A stretch of DNA of 64,000 nucleotides from assembly GCF_000430745.1 (NCBI RefSeq), contig NZ_AUMP01000002.1:1-64000 (forward strand). The letters are read 5' to 3'. The notes beneath the pieces were generated by a model that had not been told where the DNA came from, made no database searches, and was given only the letters and a program-made list of their open reading frames with translations. The position numbers and the translations under genes are program-made. Positions 59,685 to 64,000 of this stretch are shown in pieces. Each line of letters starts with the position of its first letter. Within the stretch, counting starts at the first letter, position 1. The stretch comes from Fictibacillus gelatini DSM 15865 (GTDB lineage: Bacteria; Bacillota; Bacilli; Bacillales; Fictibacillaceae).

Positions 59685-61463
59685 TTATCTGGTTAATTCT
59701 AAAAACTCTTTCACATCTTGTTCCGCAAGCTTGATGCCTTTCGTCCAGAATTCCGGTTTCGTTATGTCTTCATTTAAATGCTTCAATGCAAGCTCCTCGA
59801 CCGTCATGCTTCCGGTATCCCGAAGAAGGGCAATGTATTTATCCTCAAAGCCTTCCCCCTCTTCTTTTGCTTTCGCATAAATTGAGGCGCTGAATAAATA
59901 GCCGAATGTATACGGGAAGTTATAAAATGGCACATCCGTTATATAAAAATGAAGTTTCGAAGCCCAGAAATACGGATGATATTGATCAAGGGCACCGCAA
60001 TAAGCTTCTCTTTGCGCTTCAAGCATCAATTCATTTAACCGCTCAACCGGGACAAGGCCTTTTTTCCTTTCTTCATAAAATCTCGTTTCAAATAAAAAAC
60101 GCGCATGAATATTCATAAAAAAGGCGACAGCGTTTTGCAATTTTCCTTCCAATAATGCAATTTTTTCTTCTTTCGATTTTGCTTTTCCTACTGCGGCGTC
60201 AGCAACAACCATTTCTGCAAACGTAGAAGCCGTTTCCGCCACGTTCATCGCATAATTTTGCGCAAAATAAGGCATATCTTTCATCACATATGAATGAAAT
60301 CCATGGCCTAATTCATGGGCAAGCGTTGAAACATTATCCGCTGTACCAGAGAACGTCATAAATATCCGCGACTCCTGTTTAAGCGGAAAACCAGTACAAA
60401 AACCTCCCGGACGTTTTCCAGAACGATCTTCCGCTTCAATCCAACCGTTTACAAAAGCGATTTCAGCGAACTTTGCCATTTTCGGGCTAAAGGCAGCAAA
60501 CTGTTCAATGATGAAATTAGCAGCCTCATCGTACGTCATTTTACTGCTTGTTTTTGAAATCGGAGCCTCCACATCATACCAGCTTAATTTTTCAATTCCT
60601 AATAGCTCAGCTTTCTTTTTGAGATACTCGACAAACACTTCTTTGCTTTTCACGATGGCTTCCCACATCGCTTCAAGGGTTTTATCAGACATTCGGTTAA
60701 TCGAAAGAGGTTCTTTCAAAACAGATGACCACTCGCGATTTTTGTAAACACTGTTTCTAAAGCCGGAAATATGATTTAATGCCTCAGCGCAAAATTCCGC
60801 TTCTTCCTCCCACGCCTTGCTGTAGCTTTGAAAAACGTGTTCACGCACTTTTCGATCCGGGTCAGTCATCCGATTTTCCGCCTGGCCGATTGAAAGGGAT
60901 TCCTCTTTTCCTTCGATTTTTGTCTCAACCTTCATTCTTCCAACAACCCGATCATAGAGCGTTGACCAGCTATGGTAGCCATCAACTGATAGATCGTTGA
61001 TTAATGCTTCTTGTTCAAAAGGAAGCTTATCTGCTGCGTTTTTTCGGCGCTCTTTCAACGAAAAGGCAATACCTTTTAACGATTCAGTTTCTGTAAGCGA
61101 TTTCCAATCGTCTTCCTCAATTTGCATGATTGCTTCATCAAGCATTACCATAATCGTTTCAAATTGAGCAAACATCGCTTCTAATTTTCCACGGAGAGAT
61201 AAGGCGGCTTTATCTTTTACATTTTGCGCGGCTAAACAGCCTACATAAGAAATGCATTCAGATAGTAACATTGATGTTTGTTCAATGTTTTTTATGAACT
61301 GGATAAAACCTTCTTGAGAATATGTAAAATCTTTTATCGTGCTTTTTAACGTTGCGATTTCTTGTTCTGCTTTCGTTATAGCTGCAAGCAACTCTTTTGA
61401 ATCGCTTCCACCTGGAAAAATCGATTCAAGATCCCAGCTTTCGCGTAACCCTTCGATGATCAA
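59685..61463 (-). CDS. M3 family oligoendopeptidase (PepF-like)
   Basis: 592-residue cytosolic zinc metallopeptidase of family M3 that degrades oligopeptides. The zinc site HELGHGFHSYV is near residue 380, with the downstream glutamate in NVAETASTFAEMV near 408. Length fits the pepF/M3 group that includes B. subtilis YusX. The start is TTG, with GGAGG 8 bases upstream; no nearer ATG is in frame. It is monocistronic. Confidence 0.9.
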   Translation of the reverse strand: MIIEGLRESWDLESIFPGGSDSKELLAAITKAEQEIATLKSTIKDFTYSQEGFIQFIKNIEQTSMLLSECISYVGCLAAQNVKDKAALSLRGKLEAMFAQFETIMVMLDEAIMQIEEDDWKSLTETESLKGIAFSLKERRKNAADKLPFEQEALINDLSVDGYHSWSTLYDRVVGRMKVETKIEGKEESLSIGQAENRMTDPDRKVREHVFQSYSKAWEEEAEFCAEALNHISGFRNSVYKNREWSSVLKEPLSINRMSDKTLEAMWEAIVKSKEVFVEYLKKKAELLGIEKLSWYDVEAPISKTSSKMTYDEAANFIIEQFAAFSPKMAKFAEIAFVNGWIEAEDRSGKRPGGFCTGFPLKQESRIFMTFSGTADNVSTLAHELGHGFHSYVMKDMPYFAQNYAMNVAETASTFAEMVVADAAVGKAKSKEEKIALLEGKLQNAVAFFMNIHARFLFETRFYEERKKGLVPVERLNELMLEAQREAYCGALDQYHPYFWASKLHFYITDVPFYNFPYTFGYLFSASIYAKAKEEGEGFEDKYIALLRDTGSMTVEELALKHLNEDITKPEFWTKGIKLAEQDVKEFLELTR

Positions 61464-61563
61464 GATGGTTTCCTCCTTTTAAGTTCCAAGTCTTTTTCCA
61501 TTATAAGAAATATTCAAATAAAAATCGAGATAAATTTTTAGTAAAAAATGTTTTTAACAGGGG

Positions 61564-61592
61564 TTTACAAATAGTGAACTAATGGTTATAAT
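61564..61592 (+). promoter_or_regulatory. Near-consensus sigma-A promoter of the tiny-ORF cluster
   Basis: TTTACA (61564-61569), 17-base spacer, perfect TATAAT (61587-61592). The start site would lie about 40 bases before the first tiny ORF. It is one of the strongest promoters in the window. Confidence 0.85.
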
Positions 61593-61636
61593 TGGTGCGT
61601 AGCATAAAATATTGGAAAAGAAGGAGGTCGAACAAA

Positions 61637-61711
61637 ATGATGAACGTTTTTACAATTTCAACAGATGTACAATTGGATATGAGCTTTTTGTTCGGCCGTA
61701 AGCGGGCGTAG
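61637..61711 (+). CDS. 24-residue peptide, possible leader peptide
   Basis: Starts ATG ATG behind GAAGGAGGTCG 8 bases upstream, an excellent binding site, and ends in GRKRA before TAG. I do not recognise it. Its position right after a strong promoter and 30 bases before a large hairpin is that of an attenuator leader peptide. The Arg-Lys-Arg near the end fits the +X+ pattern at which some macrolide-bound ribosomes stall, but that is a weak hint. Confidence 0.6.
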   Translation: MMNVFTISTDVQLDMSFLFGRKRA

Positions 61712-61740
61712 AATGCTTTTTTAATGAATGAGAAAAAGTT

Positions 61741-61826
61741 AGCCACAGGACGAACGATGCCTGCGGTTTTTTTGTGCCTTTTTACGATTTGCCGCAGGGG
61801 GATCCTGTGGCTTTTTGCGTTTTTTC
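61741..61826 (+). terminator. Large terminator-like hairpin inside the tiny-ORF transcript
   Basis: Outer arms AGCCACAGGA (61741-61750) and TCCTGTGGCT (61803-61812), inner arms CCTGCGG (61760-61766) and CCGCAGG (61792-61798), then TTTTGCGTTTTTTC. It could be a conditional terminator between the leader-like ORF and the two ORFs that follow. Confidence 0.7.
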
Positions 61827-61905
61827 TTATAGTGTATGCTACTTAACCTTTCAGCTTTTCCGGGAATTGAAAAGCGGCTAAAAATTCGTTAAAGGAGGAG
61901 TACAA

Positions 61906-61962
61906 ATGATGAGCAGAATCGCAGTACTTGCATGGATTTTAACGGAGAAAGATACGACCTGA
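61906..61962 (+). CDS. 18-residue peptide
   Basis: Starts ATG ATG behind AAAGGAGGAG about 6 bases upstream and ends ILTEKDTT. No family recognised. Tiny ORFs also precede yrzI in B. subtilis, whose transcript is cut by the ribosome-associated nuclease Rae1 in a translation-dependent way; whether this peptide plays the same part is inference. Confidence 0.55.
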   Translation: MMSRIAVLAWILTEKDTT

Positions 61963-61994
61963 AAGGCAAATAAATGGGTAAAGGAGGGAATCGT

Positions 61995-62144
61995 ATGTTA
62001 CATTTAAACTTATTCTTTGTAACTATTAGCATTTCTGTACGGAAAAAAGAAATGTCATATGAAGAATATTTGGATAACAAACGTATCGATCGTTTATATG
62101 AATCGACGCGTGAAAAAATGAATCGTTCAATGACCATATTTTAA
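61995..62144 (+). CDS. YrzI-like small protein
   Basis: 49 residues: a hydrophobic N-terminal stretch (LHLNLFFVTISIS) followed by a basic, charged helix with RKKEMSYEE and REKMNRSM, the layout of the YrzI family of bacilli. AAGGAGGG lies 7 bases before the ATG. Role unknown; the B. subtilis operon is tightly controlled at the RNA level. It is the third ORF of this transcript and ends at a terminator. Confidence 0.7.
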   Translation: MLHLNLFFVTISISVRKKEMSYEEYLDNKRIDRLYESTREKMNRSMTIF

Positions 62145-62182
62145 TAAAATCACCTGCCGATTTTTGGCAGGTGATTTTATTT
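62145..62182. terminator. Bidirectional terminator
   Basis: AAAATCACCTGCC and GGCAGGTGATTTT enclose a seven-base loop, shared by the yrzI-like gene and the converging nitroreductase gene. Confidence 0.9.
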
Positions 62183-62811
62183 TAAACCCATGTTGTTAGC
62201 TGATTAATGTCTAATCGCTGTGTAGGACGGGCTGGTGCAGCAGCTTTTCCAACCGCTATAAGCATGACTGGCACGTAACGAGAGGAAACGGAAAATTCTT
62301 TCATAAATGCTTCACTATTGAATCCGCCCATCGCAACAGTACTATATCCTTTTGCCTGCGCTGCAAGCATTAGTTGCATTGCAGCAAGTGAAGCATTGCT
62401 AAATGCCGCATCTCTTGCATATTGTTTGTTTTCATATGCACCCGCAATTTGACGCCCCAATGTTTCCTTCACTTCATTTGTTGCCATTCCTGCTTGAATG
62501 TCCATATCTATTACAAGATCAAAATTTTTATTCGCCTCAAGGTCTCCTAATACAGCAATGACCGCAGACGCATCAACAACTTGTTGCTGATTATACGCAA
62601 TCGGCAAAAGCTTTTGTTGAACATCATCTCCGTGAAATACCATGAAATGCCAGTGTTGTAAATTCCATGCTGATGGCGCATGCATCGTTAGTTCGAGCAA
62701 TTCTTCAATATCGTCCTTACTCATTTTGAAGTTTTTATCATAAAGACGAACAGAAGCTCTTTCTTTTGCAACGGTAAAAAAGTCTTTTGCTTTTGTAGCA
62801 GAGATTGTCAT
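62182..62811 (-). CDS. Nitroreductase family protein
   Basis: 209-residue FMN-dependent oxidoreductase. FMN-binding ERASVRLYD near residue 17, MHAPSAWNLQHW near 48, and GYSTVAMGGF near 160 with a C-terminal IAVGKAAAPARPTQRLD. It resembles B. subtilis YodC. Physiological substrate unknown. GGAGGT lies 6 bases before the ATG. It is a single-gene unit. Confidence 0.87.
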   Translation of the reverse strand: MTISATKAKDFFTVAKERASVRLYDKNFKMSKDDIEELLELTMHAPSAWNLQHWHFMVFHGDDVQQKLLPIAYNQQQVVDASAVIAVLGDLEANKNFDLVIDMDIQAGMATNEVKETLGRQIAGAYENKQYARDAAFSNASLAAMQLMLAAQAKGYSTVAMGGFNSEAFMKEFSVSSRYVPVMLIAVGKAAAPARPTQRLDINQLTTWV

Positions 62812-62984
62812 TTACTTACCTCCATTGATTCCTCTATTTAAAAGTTACTTATATATAATGACTTAATAATTAAATTTAAGTCAAATAATTTGCTTCTTAC
62901 TATATTGTACCCTGACAACGTTACACGCCCTCAGCGAAATAAATTCCAGTATCCGCACATATCTTATCTTTCCACCCTTCATTT

Positions 62985-63016
62985 TAGAACAAATTCGCCA
63001 AAGCAAAATTGTTCTT
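62985..63016. promoter_or_regulatory. Paired SpoIIID-type sites upstream of sigK
   Basis: TAGAACAAAT (62985-62994) and, inverted, AAGAACAATT (63007-63016) both fit the SpoIIID consensus WWRRACARNY exactly. A third near match, TAGAACAAAA, starts at 63060 just before the ribosome binding site. SpoIIID is the known activator of sigK. Confidence 0.65.
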
Positions 63017-63021
63017 TGTAC

Positions 63022-63052
63022 AGACACGGCCTAGCCCAGAATGACATAGAGT
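63022..63052 (+). promoter_or_regulatory. Likely mother-cell promoter of sigK
   Basis: The -10 region CATAGAGT (63045-63052) resembles the sigma-E -10 CATACANT, and the GACACGGCC stretch 14-20 bases before it resembles the equivalent part of the B. subtilis sigK promoter as I recall it. Confidence 0.5.
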
Positions 63053-63084
63053 AAAAACGTAGAACAAAACTTAAGGGGGGTGTC

Positions 63085-63801
63085 ATGATGTCAGGTTTAC
63101 TTGCCGTGTTTGCATATTTTTTTAAAGAAGTGATGCTATTTGTCTCCTACGTCAAAAACAATGCATTCCCACAACCTTTGTCAGAAAGTGAAGAAAAAAA
63201 GTACTTAATTGAAATGGCTGAAGGTGATGAAGTTGCCAGAAGCCGCTTAATTGAACATAACTTGCGGTTGGTCGCACATATCGTAAAAAAATTCGAAAAT
63301 ACAGGAGAAGATACGGAAGATTTAATTTCTATCGGAACGATCGGCTTAATCAAGGCGATCGAAAGCTATTCACATGGAAAAGGGACGAAATTGGCAACAT
63401 ATGCAGCCCGGTGTATTGAAAACGAAATTCTTATGCATTTACGGGCACTTAAAAAGACAAAAAAGGACGTTTCCTTGCATGATCCGATCGGAACTGATAA
63501 GGAGGGGAATGAAATTACCTTAATTGATGTCTTAAAGGCAGAGACCGAAGATGTTGTCGATACAATCGAATTGAAAATGCAAAAAAAGAAGATTTACGAT
63601 TACATCCATGTTCTGGATGAGCGGGAGAAAGAAGTCATTATCGGACGGTTTGGCCTGGATTTGCAAAAAGAAAAAACGCAAAGGGAAATTGCAAAGCAAC
63701 TCGGGATTTCTAGAAGTTATGTGTCGCGGATTGAAAAAAGGGCGTTAATGAAATTGTTTCATGAGTTTTATCGAAAGCAGCAATATAACGAACATGCTTA
63801 A
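63085..63801 (+). CDS. sigK: Sporulation sigma factor SigK, uninterrupted
   Basis: 238-residue late mother-cell sigma factor. A hydrophobic pro-sequence of about 20 residues ([17 protein letters not shown]) ends before [12 protein letters not shown], the expected SpoIVFB cleavage area. Region 2 ([34 protein letters not shown]) and region 4 ([26 protein letters not shown]) are intact and continuous. No skin-like element interrupts the gene, so no recombination is needed. GGGGGG precedes ATG ATG; either may be used. Confidence 0.96.
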   Translation: MMSGLLAVFAYFFKEVMLFVSYVKNNAFPQPLSESEEKKYLIEMAEGDEVARSRLIEHNLRLVAHIVKKFENTGEDTEDLISIGTIGLIKAIESYSHGKGTKLATYAARCIENEILMHLRALKKTKKDVSLHDPIGTDKEGNEITLIDVLKAETEDVVDTIELKMQKKKIYDYIHVLDEREKEVIIGRFGLDLQKEKTQREIAKQLGISRSYVSRIEKRALMKLFHEFYRKQQYNEHA

Positions 63802-63833
63802 AAAAGGCTATTGTTTTTGACAATGACCTTTTT
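63801..63833 (+). terminator. Terminator of sigK
   Basis: AAAAAGG..ATTG pairs with CAAT..CCTTTTT with two mismatched positions, directly after the stop codon. Confidence 0.75.
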
Positions 63834-63917
63834 CGGGCTGCTTTTATCAAAATAATGATTAATATTTTAAAAATCCGGGTAAAGAAGAAAAAGTACACAT
63901 AAAGGAGGTCGCCTCAT

Positions 63918-63995
63918 ATGCAGGAAGCTTTACTTTATGGATTAAGCATTATCTTAATGATATTTTTTATGTATGAGTGCATTGCCGAATCATAA
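63918..63995 (+). CDS. 25-residue hydrophobic peptide
   Basis: A single predicted membrane helix (LLYGLSIILMIFFMY) with an acidic tail (ECIAES). AAAGGAGGTCG, an ideal binding site, lies about 8 bases before the ATG, which argues for real translation. I recognise no family. It is 85 bases beyond the sigK terminator; whatever follows is outside the window. Confidence 0.5.
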   Translation: MQEALLYGLSIILMIFFMYECIAES

Positions 63996-64000
63996 GCCTC

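Overview
The window is a stretch of core chromosome from an endospore-forming member of the Bacillaceae (Bacillota). The evidence is gene order: apart from a few replacements it follows the Bacillus subtilis yqfX-to-yqeG segment gene for gene. It also carries sporulation genes (gpr, yqfC, yqfD, yqfQ, sda, sigK), a CIRCE-controlled heat-shock operon, late competence genes (comEA/EB/EC/ER) and consistent AGGAGG-type ribosome binding sites. I cannot fix the genus. I see no prophage, CRISPR array, tRNA or rRNA gene.

Layout. 1-1538: a complete-looking IS1182-type insertion sequence whose outer end lies at the window edge. 1575-9757: yqfX, a Zur-controlled zinc importer (znuC-znuB-zur), yqfU, yqfT, nfo, cshB, yqfQ, ispH. 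9768-21554: yqfO, trmK, cccA, an inserted acyl-CoA ligase/acyl-CoA dehydrogenase pair, the dnaG-sigA macromolecular-synthesis genes, yqxD, yqfL, ccpN, recO, yqzL. 21671-32512: era, cdd, dgkA, ybeY, pgpH, phoH, yqfD, yqfC, yqfB, floA, yqeZ, yqeY, rpsU, deoC. 32608-41806: mtaB, rsmE, prmA, dnaJ, dnaK, grpE, hrcA, hemW. 41878-47456: lepA, yqxA, gpr, rpsT, holA, yqzM. 47504-58405: comEC/EB/EA, comER, nupC, yqeM, rsfS, yqeK, nadD, yqeI, aroE, yqeH, yqeG. 58406-63995: sda behind DnaA boxes, a pssA-like gene, an M3 peptidase, a cluster of tiny ORFs ending in a yrzI-like gene, a nitroreductase, uninterrupted sigK and a 25-residue hydrophobic ORF.

Most genes lie on the minus strand in tightly packed or overlapping operons for replication, ribosome assembly, tRNA modification, chaperones and cofactor synthesis. 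Plus-strand genes (yqfT, yqfQ, ispH, rpsT, yqzM, comER, sda, pssA, tiny ORFs, sigK) are isolated units, most of them closed by hairpins, several of which serve both strands.

Departures from the B. subtilis arrangement are the main points of interest: glyQS is absent between ccpN and recO, spoIIP is absent between gpr and yqxA, YqeZ lacks the protease domain, a yngI/yngJ-like pair sits between cccA and sigA, nupC sits between comER and yqeM, and sigK is not split. The least explained locus is 61564-62182: a near-consensus promoter, a 24-codon ORF, a large terminator-like hairpin, an 18-codon ORF and a yrzI-like ORF. Functional calls rest on motifs and family knowledge recalled without database searches.
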